Shown: positions 33,254 through 45,599, counted from the stretch's first letter. The stretch: DNA of 64,000 nucleotides from Crocodylus rhombifer (GCA_038503035.1 JAVSML010020429.1:244511-308510); one strand, 5' to 3'. The notes: generated by a model from the sequence alone, not told the origin. Numbers and translations: made by a program.

Positions 33254-34314
33254 ATCATTGCCTATTAACTCCCTTTGCTGTGCTGCGGGTTGCAAGCTCT
33301 CATTTGCAGTGCATCCACACAGCGGAGGAGACCGGGATCTGGCCATCTGCTTTGCAGCTTCCAGTGCTGCCTTGAATACAGTGCCCTAATTGGGAACTGC
33401 TGTAATTATATCCAAAATGGCAAAAATACCATTAGCTTAAAAAAACAAAATTGCCTACTGCTCCTATTTCTGGCTCCTGTACTTGGGCTGGACGGCTGAG
33501 CAGAGGAACTTCAAGCAGTTCTCCAAACAAACTCAGCCTGTTCACCCCCCTGCCACTCCCTCTCTCTGTCCTGAATTCAAATGTCGTTCCTGCAGCCTAT
33601 ATATAAAGCACAACTCCCAAAATATCCATGCTTATAACAGCATAGGGGGTGGGAATCAATGCTAAGCTTGAAAATCTAGGCTAGCCGTCCGGCCTTTCCC
33701 TACCCAGCTGAGGAGGCACAGAGAGGGGAGGGTAACAGCGACAAGCCAGAAAAAAGACTAAATTTTTCAAAAATCAAGTTGCTTTGCTAAATTAGCCTCA
33801 GGGAAGGGCTAACCTGCATGACCAGAACTTCGGTGTTAAGCAAACCACGTCAGCAATGACCTTGGCAGGGATATCAGGGCATTATCTCCTTTGGATGAAC
33901 TCTGCGGGTATTTGTCCTGTATTACTAAATGCATTCATTTTAAAGGGGTCCTCCCTTAAAACTTTCTTCCGCCTTTTGGCCTCACACTTCAAAGGAGTAA
34001 ATAAAAGGGTCTGGTCAAAGCCTGTCCCTTTCTCTTTGTGTCCATCTTTGTAACACAACTGCTTTTTAAAGCCTGTCACAAAGTGGGAATTTTTGTAGTA
34101 TGGAGGGAACCTGCTTGCCACGTGTGGTTTCAATGAGCAAGAGCCTCAGAGGTTTGACATGTTAACTGACCTAATGAATGGGCTGAAAACTTGGAGGGAC
34201 AAAGCAATGTGCATACACAACCCAAAAGACCACATGCAAAAGCACAGATCCCCAAGCAATCCTACAATTTGATCCTAACTTAAAGCAAAACAGCCTCACT
34301 ATTTCCTGCCCAAG
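33254..34314. other. Unannotated stretch
   Basis: Sequence between the two 42-bp repeat copies. No family or exon recognised. Confidence 0.4.
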
Positions 34315-34380
34315 TGCAGAGAGGCTGGACCCGCTGATCTTGCGAGGCCCCTTCCAGCCCCTAACAACTATGAAACTATG
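34315..34380 (+). mobile_element. CR1 LINE 3' tail
   Basis: GCTGATCTTGCGAGGCCCCT, TCCAGCCCCTAACAACTATG and AAACTATG form the last 60 or so bases of a CR1 3' UTR with a decayed terminal repeat. Confidence 0.7.
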
Positions 34381-34388
34381 CATGCCAA

Positions 34389-34430
34389 GCATCTTAAATA
34401 TAATTTGCATGTTTAGAAATTAAGGAAGAG
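34389..34430 (+). repeat. 42-bp repeat, copy 2
   Basis: Near-identical to 33212-33253. It starts 8 bp after the end of a CR1 tail, and a 23-bp tandem pair (34441-34463 and 34531-34553, 21 of 23 identical, period 90) follows it. Confidence 0.85.
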
Positions 34431-35599
34431 GACTTAGAAAGGCTTAGAAGCGAGGTGGTGAAAATTAGAAGAAATTCCTAATTTCTTAGACGAATTTAGG
34501 ATTTCTCGGTGCCCTGACAAGAAAATGAAGGGCTTCGAAGCAAGGTGGTGAAATCCTTGTGCAAAGGAAAGCAAGGTACATAGCAACTTCACCTTGGGAG
34601 ATGCTGCAGGCGGATACAGATGGCAAAGCCTGACGACACTTCATTGGACCGGGCAGCCATGCCCTTGCCCACCTGTGCTGTTTCTAAGGTGCCTCCCTCC
34701 TTGGTATCCAAAGGGCCAACTGCGATTCTTCCGAGGCTGAACGAGGATGAGCAGGAAAGCTCATTATTGCAAGCTGGAAGGACAGGTTGGTGATGACGTA
34801 CCCCAGCTGGCCCTGGGAAACGATTCAGCAAACCACATCGTTAAACCCAAATGTTTTCCCTGCCTCGTCAGGGTTCGGGCCATCTGTATTGCTGCTGACG
34901 TCTCTTTGGGGGCCCGGCTGAGCTGAATAACTGTTCATGACAGTGGCCTGTGGGTGAAAACATGGTGCCTGGATGGTAATAAGGCTTGAGCCAGCCCCAG
35001 GGCATGCTGGCTTTCTCTGAAGTATTTCAGGAGGTAGCGCCCTGAGCAGCAGGATATCTATTTGCATGGCTGTGTGCATGTTGGAGGGCAGGGAGAGGAT
35101 TACTTTGCAACAACCCAAGATGCTTGCAAGCTGTGCTCTTCCAGGGGAGCATCCCATCCCATCCCACCCCAAACCAGATGGCACTGATTGGAGAGGTGGT
35201 TTCGTGCCCAAGACACATTGGGGGTGCTCAGCAGTGCACCAACAGAAACAAGGCTACCTTTCCTTGCATGCCAAACCAGAAATTACAAGCCTAACCTTAG
35301 GCCAAGGTTTTCAGTCAAGGGGAACCAAGTAAAGACTATAACATGCAAGACCCCCAACAGACTTTTCAGCACTCTTTAGAAACATCTAGGTAAGCCTTAC
35401 CTCTTGAAAACTGGCTGGTGGCTTCAGTCCCAGCGACCTCCAAATCTCCCCCTGGCAAATTAGAAGGGAGCAAGGCAAACTTCCCATTCACTCGTGCACC
35501 TGCCTCCAAGGTCATCATCGGAGGCACTTGGCGGTGTCATAAATAACTCTAAATTGCCGTATTGCCAGGAGTGTCCTGGAAACCAGGAGGGGTCTTTTC
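34431..35599. other. Unannotated stretch
   Basis: Contains the 23-bp tandem pair noted beside the 42-bp repeat and a short (ATCCC)n at about 35150-35170. No exon or family recognised. Confidence 0.4.
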
Positions 35600-36340
35600 A
35601 AAACCAAAAACATGTCAAGGTAAATTTTTAAAAGTGCCGTGAAAAAATTAGCTTCTCCCTGTCCAAATGCATGTGCGGCGGATGGAAAAAGAAACTGCAC
35701 TTTAGACAGATGAGGGTAATTTTCCATTATTATGGAAGCCTTAAACAACCCCGACTGCTTATACCATCATCTCTCTGGATCCCTGTAAATTGCAGTTATT
35801 TGTTCAAAACAAAACCGAAAAGGCCCGTGATATAATGGAGCAATTTAAGCAGTGAAGAATACAACACCTGTAATTCAATTTCATGGCAGCTGGTTTCACA
35901 ACATGTTTCTATAGCACGGTTATGATATAGGAAACTTCTCCCCAAGTGCCACAATTCTTCTTTAAGCAAGCCCGGCTCTCCAGAGGAAAGCGGCTTCAGA
36001 CGCACAAATGCTATAAACAATATGCAATTTGTATCTCCAATCCAGGCCTCTCAGCCGCTCGGTTAGTTGCCTTTCCTTATGAATGTTTATATTTCGGTTT
36101 ATATTCGATATTAAAGAGGTCATTGTTGGAAGCGCCAAGAGGAAAGCAATCCTAAACCTCTACGCAAGAGAGAGCTCGCGGGGTGGAGTGCGTGCTAAAA
36201 TCCCTGTCATTACGTTATGCTAATATGGACCGGGGGAAAGGGGCCGATGGAAGGATGATGATAGTTTTGTGATGGCCGCCACTAAAGGACACAATAGCTT
36301 AACTACGCCGGGAAACGGATATCAAGAAAGCAAATGGAAG
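35600..36340. promoter_or_regulatory. Candidate conserved noncoding element (best in window)
   Basis: A repeat-free block of about 740 bp without long reading frames, rich in developmental transcription-factor-like words: GTAATTTTCCATTATTATGG, GTAATTCAATTTCATGG, ATAAACAATATGCAATTTG (FOX and POU-like), CATTACGTTATGCTAATATG (contains the octamer ATGCTAAT), and GATGGCCGCC. Some CpGs are retained. This is the kind of sequence that is often ultraconserved near developmental genes. It is inference from composition. Confidence 0.3.
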
Positions 36341-38389
36341 AACATCAGTGTTACTTTTCCCTCCCGTTAAAAACCTGCAGGCATACGACATCCAGCCAGG
36401 GTCCTTTCAGATCCTGCACCGAATGCAGTCAGGCTGGGCTGGTATTTGTGGGGAGAGCTCCTGGGAAAACACAATGCAAAAAAGAAAAAAAAAGGTGCTG
36501 GTGAATCAGAAGGTGACCTTCTTCCTTCTTGCTCTGTCCTGAGCTCAGGGCCTGTCACTGTGCATGGAAAGATAGTAGGAAGAGCCCATGTCTCAAAAAA
36601 TATATTAAACACCAAAGCAAGAGTCAAGCAATACGCTGGATATTACTGAGCATGGACAGCGGCTCAGCCAGGAGTGAATACCTTGATGCTGGCATCACTG
36701 GGTGAAGTGCTGCGTGGTGGGTAGCAGGTACAACCAGATGCTGTTCCCCACATCCTCAACATCCACTCGCATCCTTCATGGGCCAGATCCTCAGCCCTGC
36801 ACATGGCGGAGTGCTGCACAGCTTGGATGCTGCCCTAGAAGAGTTGGGGATTATCTATCCCGGGGGAACCTCTACGTGGCACAAAGCTGGCATAACGTTA
36901 CAGGCTCCTGGTCCCTCCTCTGAGCGAGGAGGGAGCGCGGCAGGGTACGGGATGAACAAACCACGCTCTGGCGGAGGAGCTATGCCTCCCGCCGGAGAGC
37001 TGCCCACGGGCTGCTGTAACGTCAAGTCGGAGCCTGTTTCACCTACAGCCAGGTGGGCAGAAAGGAGATGTAAGCATCCTACTCTCCATCCCTACCCTAC
37101 CTGCGAGGCTGACAGTCATTCACATGGAAAGATCTGGCCGCACGTGTGCATCAGCTCCTAACAGTCACTGCCAGTTTTATGTCTGCTTCTGACTGTTTAA
37201 TGTTAAAACATATTTAGAAAATAAAAGTTGCCGCTTGAAGCACCGACACCTCAATGCTGAGGTTCGCGCGCAGGGTCTGCCCGTTTCTCCAAACTCCTGT
37301 TGTCCTCAGGGTTTGGGACCAGATGGAGCAGGAACGGGATTCCTCTGGCACAGACTGGTCCTTGCAAATGCTTGCTCCACTGTGTCTTAGCATGAATCAG
37401 GCCGAGGTAGCTTGGCGAACCAATTCAGATATCTCCAACTTGCAAAGGCAAGTAACACGCTCAATTTGAAAAGGAGAAATAAAGGGTGAGAAATGTCTGA
37501 ACTCTTAATTGTCCTGCTTTTAAGATCATTGTTTGGGAGCTGCTCTGAAAGCCACTCAGATTAACAGCTGCATTATTAACCTCTCCAATAAGTGAGTTAC
37601 CAGACCAAATAGGTATAAGCTTTTATACAGCCTTAAGAAAAACCCTCCCAAATATCTAACGAAAGAACCAAAAACAAACACCACAGCTGGTGTAGCCATT
37701 GAATAACTACCTAGCAAAAAATCAAACATATTAATATTTAGATCAGTTACCCACATGATTTAATTAGAAGACAAATACAAAAGCACGGCAAGTTGAAGTC
37801 AGCTGGATCCATCTCATCCTGAATCCATCAATTCAGTTCATTCCAGACCCCACGAACCGGTTGTCAGAGAAGGCCTTCAGCCATAGGTATAACTGCTCTT
37901 TACAGACCAAATCAGAAGCTAGTGGCTTTTTTATCCTATATACGAATTTAGTCAATATTCATCTGTGGGTTGAACCTGCTCACTAACCCCACCTGCCGCA
38001 CGCTATTAGAAATGCACAAACGTCTACAGCTCTGAGACCTGCATGCACCAAAACAGCCCTTTCGCATCCATCTCTCTGAGCAAAGAAAGGCAGACTTGTG
38101 TGCACTGCTGAGGAGTGCTGGCACGCTCTTACACTGGTGCAGGAAGCACTCTTTAGCAGAGGCATCATCTCTCCCCCAAGCCACAACACTGGACACGTGC
38201 ATCAGGTTAGGGCGGAAGGTGCAGGACACTGAATAACTGATCCCACAGTTTTTTAATCTGCATCAAGCCAAGGAGGAATGCAGCCGGCTCATGGTGTGTG
38301 GCTTATCTAATCTTAAAGGGAAAAATAAGGCCTAGGCCACCCTGGCCCCATCACTATCATGCGCGCTCAAGCAGGCTTGCTTCTCCCAT
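36341..38389. other. Unannotated stretch
   Basis: No named repeat or exon. Frames up to 127 codons (36778-37161) have no recognisable domain. Confidence 0.4.
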
Positions 38390-38470
38390 CGGCAGACTGC
38401 AAGCTCCACGGGGCAAAGGCTGGCTCGTCCTGCACATGCGCCCAGCCTGGCTATCCACTGCCATCCAAGT
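38390..38470 (+). mobile_element. L2/MIR-type 3' tail fragment
   Basis: GCAGACTGCAAGCTCCACGG, GGCAAAGGCTGGCTCGTC and CATGCGCCCAGCCTGG follow the 'agactgtaagctcc-ggggcagggactgtct...gcgcccagc' order of the old L2/MIR tail. Confidence 0.5.
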
Positions 38471-39246
38471 AATAAACTACGAGAGGATTAATAGGCTACC
38501 GCATGCAATTAGGAAATAAAGTTCTTGAGGAAGTTCAGGGTGCTATATCTGGATGCAGTTTTGGGGCCGAGGCTCTTAACTGGGTGCACTAGGCGCTCCA
38601 CACTGCAGAGCAGGGTCCTGGCTCCTGAGCTCCCTCCTTTGGACCACCTAGCTCCGCCAGGCAACCAAAGGGATGCCCCCGATGTCCCTCGGCAATAATA
38701 AAGCAAGTTCTGGCTGCTCTGCAAGGGTTACTCCACCCTCAGGGCTCTGCTAAAGATGGCTTAGATGGACAAGCAGGTTGTGATGGCCCGTTCCCACCTG
38801 CTCCCATGTACACAGGGGCAGGTAGGCAGGTGTCCCAGGCCCCCGAGACAGCAAGGCTGTGCTGGATGCAAGCATTTTGTCTTAATAGGATGTCACTGCG
38901 CATCCATAAACCCGTTAACCTCAGAGACAGGTTTAGGCTGGCTTAGTGCTACTGGTTTCTTTCCAAGGTGTTACCTTGAATGAAATGAGCACGGGGAGAC
39001 TGTACTTCTGCAGCAAAGCAGAGCTGCCACTGTCTGATAGATTTAAAACAGGATTCACAATCTTCTCCTTGAAAAAAAAACACAGGAGCTTGTAAACCTG
39101 TGAAGCCTTGGGGTCTGAGCCATGTAGGTATTTAAAAGGGAGCAACAACACTGCACTTACGATGACCTTCCTACAACCTCACCAGGGAGCACCGTCTTGC
39201 GATGAAGGCGTTCAGGTGAACTCAGGATCACGGACAACTCACTCAG
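38471..39246. other. Unannotated stretch
   Basis: No recognised repeat or exon. Confidence 0.4.
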
Positions 39247-39310
39247 AGGATGCCTGGTCCCGCTGAAGTTGATGGGAGTTTCACTCCTGATTGCAGCGAG
39301 GCCGGTGTTT
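39247..39310. mobile_element. Possible MITE core
   Basis: GGTCCCGCTGAAGTTGATGG, GAGTTTCACTCCTGATTGCA and GCGAGGCC give an imperfect palindrome of the 'tcctgctgaagtcaatgggagttttgccattgacttcaa' type. It is short and old. Confidence 0.35.
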
Positions 39311-39446
39311 CACCCATAACATCTCTGCATCTCTGTTCTGAGTGAACACCTGAAGCTAACACGACCCTATTCATCCTACCCTCAGTTTGTGGCACATCAA
39401 ATTAAGACTGTTCTGTGATGGAGCAGAAGGTGAAGAAGGATGCCTG

Positions 39447-40160
39447 GCTCTTTGAGTAGATGTGATATCTTTTATTAGACCAGCTGAGTAGTTGGGAAAA
39501 GTGCTTTGCAAGCTTTCAGGCACAATCACCCTTCTTCAGGCATGGGGAGTCTCTGCTGGTCTGAGACCCGAAGGAATGAGAGAAGCTAAAAGTGTGACAG
39601 GTTGTCAGTGAGAACGTAAATAGATAGAAATTAGGAAAGCAAAAGAAAAAACAGGAGAGAGAGGAGTGAAAAACAGGGGGAAAGGAAGCCAAAGGTGAGT
39701 AAGGGAGACTCTATAGTGGTAGTAATTGCAGGTGGAAAAGAGGCTACCTGTGAAAAAGGAAATAGCTGGAAATTAGGAAGACAAAGGACAGAAAAGTAGG
39801 TAGGGGAGAGAAAGGGGGAAAGAAAAATGTGAAAGATCAGGTCTGGCAGGTACCTGGTGAATCAGCTGCCAGACAGATGCAATCCAACATAAATACAATG
39901 TCTATATTGAGTCCATGAGTTTTTGTATCTAGTAGGTTGAAGAAGTGAAGTTCGTAGGCTCGTCTACGAAAGGTGCTTTGTAAATTCCCTTTGAGGATTA
40001 CAACTGAGAGGTCGAAAGGGAGTCCTTAGATCAACGTGGCTACAACCAACCACCCAAGAACAACGCCTTGCATGCCAAAGCTTGTGTAACTCTATCCCAG
40101 CCATGCAGCTGGCCCAATAAAAGATATCGCCCAAAGAAATCTTTGCCTCTTGCATAAAAA
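39447..40160 (-). mobile_element. Penelope-like element, longest copy, with inverted ends
   Basis: On the minus strand the 3' part reads CTGAAGA (plus 39533-39539), a short helix-II-like segment, GAAA (39514-39517), GCTTGCAAAGC, GTCTAATAAAAGATATCAC. The hammerhead-like boxes are both intact. At the other end (40105-40131) CAGCTGGCCC and AATAAAAGATATCGCCC repeat the tail inverted, so the element carries partial inverted copies of its end. In between, on the minus strand, 39860-39970 can be read as an open stretch (ELHFFNLLDTKTHGLNIDIV in part). The outer minus-strand words GTAGCCACGTTGATCTAAGG match the outer end of the copy at 17039. The interior 39600-39840 is purine-rich. It is non-autonomous or heavily truncated: no reverse transcriptase or GIY-YIG domain is visible. 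Confidence 0.6.
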
Positions 40161-41533
40161 ACATTCATCATAAATCCTGGCTTAACTGTCAGGGGCCAAA
40201 ATCTACATTACAAACCCACAGCTTCAGTACAGCTTTAGTCATCCTAGTGCCGACAAAAACACGTACAGCTTCAAATAGGGTGTTACAAGGCATTACTGAT
40301 TTCGGTAGAAAAACCAGGGCTAGGCCACTGTTTCAGCAAGTGATGCCGTATGACAAATACTGGTGTTTGCTGATCTCTTCTCCTTTGAAGAGCTCTCAAT
40401 CATTTCAGCTGCTTGCCATGTTACTTCATTTCTAGACCACATGCTGATTAAAAATGCTTGTTCTGACCCACTTTACTCTTATCTAGCTCCGACTGTTTGC
40501 TTATCTTTCGCAGTGAACCTTGGCATCAGCAGCTAGCAGAGTTTATTCCTTCTTTTTAAAAGAGGTGCAGACCTGACCTGAATGGCACTGGCTGTGTGAT
40601 GTCTCACTCTGCAAGGACAAGAGCTGACCCACTCTATACAGCCAAGATGAGAGCAAGAAAAAACACATGGCTCTAGCATGAGAATCATGTTACCGAACGC
40701 CTGACTTGGAGAAGGGAGAAAGAAGGAAGGAAAACAAAATTACTCTCTTGATTTTCCAATGGGGATTTAAAATTTTTGGGTTAAGTTAAATGTGGACACC
40801 CAAAACTCAGGCTTTTGGGGGGAAATTCCATACAGTTCTGTCTTTACTTCCACCCTGACACATGGGTTTTCCTCTAGCAGCGATACATAAGACTGGTCTT
40901 TGGAGTCCACAAATGCTTTTCTAGACACTGCAGAAGGCACTGACCAAGACGCAATGCCGTTCATCATTAAGGCAGCAGAAATGAATAAATAAATGTCTGC
41001 AAATGCATGCCTTTGCACAGGGAACGCAGGCTGGATCCCACTCCAGCTGAAGTCAACAAGAGCAGGGCCAGGCCCGTACTGAATGGATGTGAATTGCACG
41101 TGGTGGTTTTGCGCCCTCATAACAATCAAGATAACTCCTTTATCATTAGGATTAGAGAAGCTACAAAGGGATCATTTACATGCAAAAGAGATTTAATGTA
41201 GGAAAGAAAATAAATCTGTTAAAAAGGGAGTGCATACAGCAATTAGCAACGTTCCCCACTTCTCACATGAGAAGGGGGCAAGTAAGCCTGCCATGCCCCT
41301 GCTCCATGAGCAATATCTTTTTTTACAGCAATGAAAGCAAGAGGAAATCTCTAAAGAGGTTTTATTACTAATAATAATCATGACTTGAATTACAGGAGCA
41401 CCCACTGACCACGGCTGAGACTAGAGCCCTGTTCTGCTAGTTTCTACAACCACACGCAGTGTGAGAGAGAGTCTTTCAAGGGTTTATTAATCTCAATAGA
41501 CAAAAGGCATTAAAAAGTTGGAAAGGAAGGTGC
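40161..41533. other. Unannotated stretch
   Basis: No exon recognised. 41034-41085 (GGATCCCACTCCAGCTGAAG, TCAACAAGAGCAGGGCCAGG) may be a further scrap of the 'tgaagtcaatggg' MITE type. Confidence 0.35.
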
Positions 41534-41640
41534 ATTATATCTATTTTATAGGTGAGGAATTTAGGAAGATTAAAATGGCTTGCCAAGGTCACCCAATACG
41601 TCTATGGCAAAGGTATGCACTGATTGAGATCTTCTGAGTA
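41534..41640 (-). mobile_element. MIR SINE fragment
   Basis: The plus strand reads ATTTTATAGGTGAGGAATTT, then GGCTTGCCAAGGTCACCCAA, then GGTATGCACTGATTGAGATC. This is the complement of the MIR 'acccaggtctt...ctagctgtgtgaccttgggcaagtc...cctcatctataaaat' core, with an internal gap. MIR is an ancient CORE-SINE shared across amniotes. Confidence 0.6.
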
Positions 41641-42894
41641 CCGAGCCACACGGCCCCCCCACTTCATTTTTCACTTCTCTTTCCCTACACAAAGCACAGG
41701 CTCAACTTTAATTTTTCACATCCTGATAAAGCAAAAGACTCTCACAGACTCTGCGTATGCACTTCCAGCTCAGCGCAGTTCCTTCCAGCATGGTCAAGTT
41801 ACCCTGAACGGTGGCTCTGCGTCCATTTATTTTCTTGTTCGCGTCTTGCAAAGTTCCTCAAGTCTTAACTAACTGCGACCCAGAACAGCGTGACCTGGGA
41901 CACGCAGGACCTGTATTCCATGTTCAAATGCCCAAACAACATTCATTAGCTATATCAACCTCCTCCATCTTTTATTTTTGATTAAGTCTCATCTCTGAAA
42001 AGCTGATTAAATCTAGTCAGGCTTTTTTAATTATTATTATTCATTGGTCCATTGGTGATAAATGTTTCTAACTGTGACAGTAATCTAGTTTTAAATAAGC
42101 CAGCTGCAGAGTCTATAAAATCATCTTTAGCAAGCTAGTAATCTCTTTGATGGATTTACCAGAAGCAATAAGAATGATGCGAGTCGTGTATATTAATACT
42201 TCAGGATGTTGGCACATCCGCAACAGATGGCCCGTGCAGAGCTGCCGGCAAATGGCACGGGCTTATGTGTCCTGGCACAAGGGTATTTCTGTGTTGAGCT
42301 CACAAGCAAGCACTAAAGTTCCCCCTTCACAGGGAAGAAGGTAAAACTTGCAAACAGGACAGGATCCAGCGCCCACCTTCGGTCGGTCACCAGTTTGGGA
42401 GGAATTAAATGCAATTCATCCAGGGCTGCAATTATTAGCTAGATGGAGATGCGTTTGCTGCTTCAGGTATCCCCACTGAGAACTCAGCTTTCACACCTCC
42501 GAGAAAGCAACTAGACTTAACTGTGCACCTCAGAAATGGGCCCTAGCCAAGCGCTCACGGAGGACACGGCACTGCCTTTCTTACCGTCTTCCCAGATGAG
42601 AACTATGGCAGTGCAGGAAGATAACCCTACCGCTGCTTATTTCATATCATTCGGAAACAGAAAGGGCTTTTCTCTCCAGCACCAGCCAGTAGGTATCATC
42701 ACCCACGGCCCTTCAATCCACACACAAAAGCAAAGCTTTCAAGAGGAGGATCTCTCTTCCACGGATACAATTTACCTGCCTTTTGACTCCACGATTGAGT
42801 TGTAGGCACCTGTCTGAGAACAACTACCTCCGCATCGACGGCACCAGCACAACTGATTTTCAACCCCATGTTTTAGTGATTTGGCTAAGTGCAA
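41641..42894. other. Unannotated stretch
   Basis: No recognised repeat or exon. An ATTATTATTATTC-like word near 42033 is a short simple repeat. Confidence 0.4.
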
Positions 42895-43285
42895 AAAACA
42901 CAAAATCACAGAAAATGAGGGTTGAAGGGACCCCAGGAGTCACATTTAGTCCAACCCCCCCGCTCCAAGCAGGACCAGCCCCAACTCCATCATCCCAGCC
43001 AGGGCTTTGTCTACCTGCATCTTAAAAACCTCCCAAGGATGGAGAGTCCACCACCTCTCCGGGTAACCTGCCCCAGTGCTTCACCAGCCTCCTCCTGAGA
43101 GAGTTTTTCCTAATATCCAAACTCAGCTTCCCTTGCTGCAGCCTGAGCCCGTTGCTCCTTGTCCTGTCATCTGCCCCCACTGAGACCAGCCCAGCTCTGT
43201 CCTTGTTGCAGCCCCCCGGCAGGGAGGTGAAGGCTGCTATTCAGTCCCCCTCGGTCTTCTCTTCTGGGCTTTGCAAACACTTGGT
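42895..43285 (-). pseudogene. CR1 LINE 3' end
   Basis: The plus strand gives the complement of CR1: AAATCACAGAAAATGAGGGT (decayed terminal repeat), TGAAGGGACCCCAGGAGTCA, TTTAGTCCAACCCCCCGCTC, ATCCCAGCCAGGGCTTTGTC, AAACCTCCCAAGGATGGAGA, TTGTCCTGTCATCTGCCCCC. It covers the 3' UTR and the last ~100 codons of the reverse-transcriptase frame with breaks. Same subfamily type as the copy at 19925 but opposite strand. Confidence 0.85.
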
Positions 43286-45599
43286 CTCCGACTTTTGCAG
43301 ACCCACTCCTGATTGCAGGCAGGTCCACAGTGAAGTTTTAACACCGAGTGCAGGCATCGCCCCTGCGACTTCCATCGCATAAAAAAAACAGCTTACAAAT
43401 TCAGTGCTTGATCAAGCAGAGGAGGTGAGCTCAAGAGAAGAAGTTCTTCAAAGACTGGCATGCTCCTTTACCATCACAACAGCCCTCAGGTCCCTGCTTT
43501 CTGTATAGACTCGTTCTTTATTAAGTCAACCTCAACCCCGCAGCTCATTTTGGGGCCTGCAAGACCTGTTGGTATAAGATGCATCGACAAACGTGCACGT
43601 GAGGTCTTTTATTTTCAGCTGTGTGCGTTCCCAAGCTATGGGGGAAGAGATTGAAAAATTATTAGCTGTTCACAGAAGAGACATGCGCTCTGCCCCGGGG
43701 AGGGCTCAGCTGAGCTTTCCGTGTTTCAAAAAGGTAAACAGCCTTTTCAGCTCTGGCAATAACATGATGGGCCACAGTCACCAGTCATGTTGAATTGCCA
43801 TCAAAGCACTGATGTTTGGCAAATTAAAAGGCCCTACACTCCTATCAGCAGCGCTCAGGGCCTGTTTCAACCTGGGGACAGTCCATTACACTTTTCAAAG
43901 AGCTTCATCTTTCCAACCGAGAAAGATGCTAGGGAATTCGGTGAGTAAATAACAATAGGAAAAACCCAAAGCATGCTGGAGAATAAAAAGGCGATGCCTA
44001 GAAAGCAGCACTATGGAGAAAAAGCCAGGTACTGTAGCAGCAGGGAAAAAAATGAGCTCAGCTTGAACTGACAGCAAAACCTGCCACATCCAGCAGCACT
44101 ACATAGAGGGTAAGAGGCCCTGTTTATATTGGACTGCGAACTGTAGTGTTTTGAGTTCACTGCAAAATGCGACTGTGATAATCCTGACCACACAACAACC
44201 CTCTGCCCTCTATATGAATTTGGCGGTGACATTGCAGAGATGCATTCCCTTTCCTCAAGAGCATTCGACTGGTTAACTCACCTTAAACTGGACTTACAAC
44301 GGTTGCTCCAAGTCAGCCATATGAAAGAAGACGACTGCAAGGAAAAGGGGAATGTTCTTTCCTAGAAATCAGGTTTCTGGGCTAATTTTGCCAAACCCTC
44401 CTCAAGGGACCGAGAAGATGGCCAAAACTTTAAAAAGCGCCATTTCATTATCGATGTGAAAAGAAGGAAAACCCAAACCATCCTGATGACTGCCGGGAAT
44501 AGCTCTAGGTTTAAACCAGGTTCTGATCACTTGCACCGGTTTATGTCTAATGCCTGTCCTTAGCCTTAAGGAGCTCATCTTAAACTCAAATGGGCCCTCC
44601 AAGTTCGCTGTCTCTGGGGACACGTGATGACTGCAGCAGACAGACATGAAGGGCTCCCAGGATCAACCACTCTTTGACTTAGCCGGCACCAGAAACAGAC
44701 ACAAACACAGACAAGCTGCCTTTCCCTGCCTGCCTCAGTTTCCTCTCCACTTTGGGCTTTGCTCAGAGGCCGACAACGGGTTTGGAGCCCCCACTTCCAT
44801 GCATGACTTCCCCTCCAAATTGCAGAGGACGCCTCTCTTCCTCCCCATGTAGCCACCTTCCTTTTTCCCCCGCTCAGCTCTCTTGCAGCCGAGACAGCCC
44901 CCGCTGCACCAAAAGCATGCCCCACTGCTCCCTCTGCAAGCTCATTATCCTTCCTCTTGCTCCCCAAGGACATCTACACTGAGTCCCCAGTGCAAAAAAA
45001 GAAAACGGAGCTTAATCGCAGTCCACCCTCCCACCCACGCCCCTGCACGCGGGACGTCCCATACAGCCGCTCTCAAGCACCAGGGACTCTGGTTTCATTC
45101 CCTAACCGTTTTACCACCACTCAGCCCCAGGCCTGGCACCTTGTTCGAGATGCTCTGGGTTGGTTTATTAGCCTCTCATCTGCTTATTCTTCTTTTCCAA
45201 ACTGAAACTTGAAAGAGGCTGTCAAGGCAGAAAATTCAATCTAAAGAGATTCCCTAACTACACTTCCCCTAGGGCAGACCCCGTGCTTATTTCGGGATGA
45301 CAGCTGGAGCCTGTGGCCTTCAGTGAGACGCTTGCTGACACTGATGGAAAGGGACAGGTGGCTGGGTTGACAGAACGTGCCACGTTTGATTGATAAAGCG
45401 ATCCGAGTGTCACCGGCTTATGACCATCATTAACAGTCTCCACGTCTGAGCGGGAGACGCGCACGGCCGCACAGCAAGAACCGGGCAGTTGCGAGAGGAA
45501 GGGTTATTCCCCCTACACAGAGGTCTCCATTTTTTTTTTCCAAGTGTCACTGCTTTTTTTTATTATTATTATTATTTTTAGGAAAGCGAGGGGAGGAGG
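43286..45599. other. Unannotated stretch
   Basis: No exon or named repeat. A MIR-like scrap (GCCTCAGTTTCCTCTCC) near 44730 is too short to call. 43600-43830 could be conserved noncoding DNA. A (TTA)n run lies at 45557-45576. Confidence 0.35.

Noticed and set aside
44715..44760. MIR fragment (GCCTCAGTTTCCTC)
   Set aside because: Only about 17 bases match and the flanks do not continue the MIR pattern.
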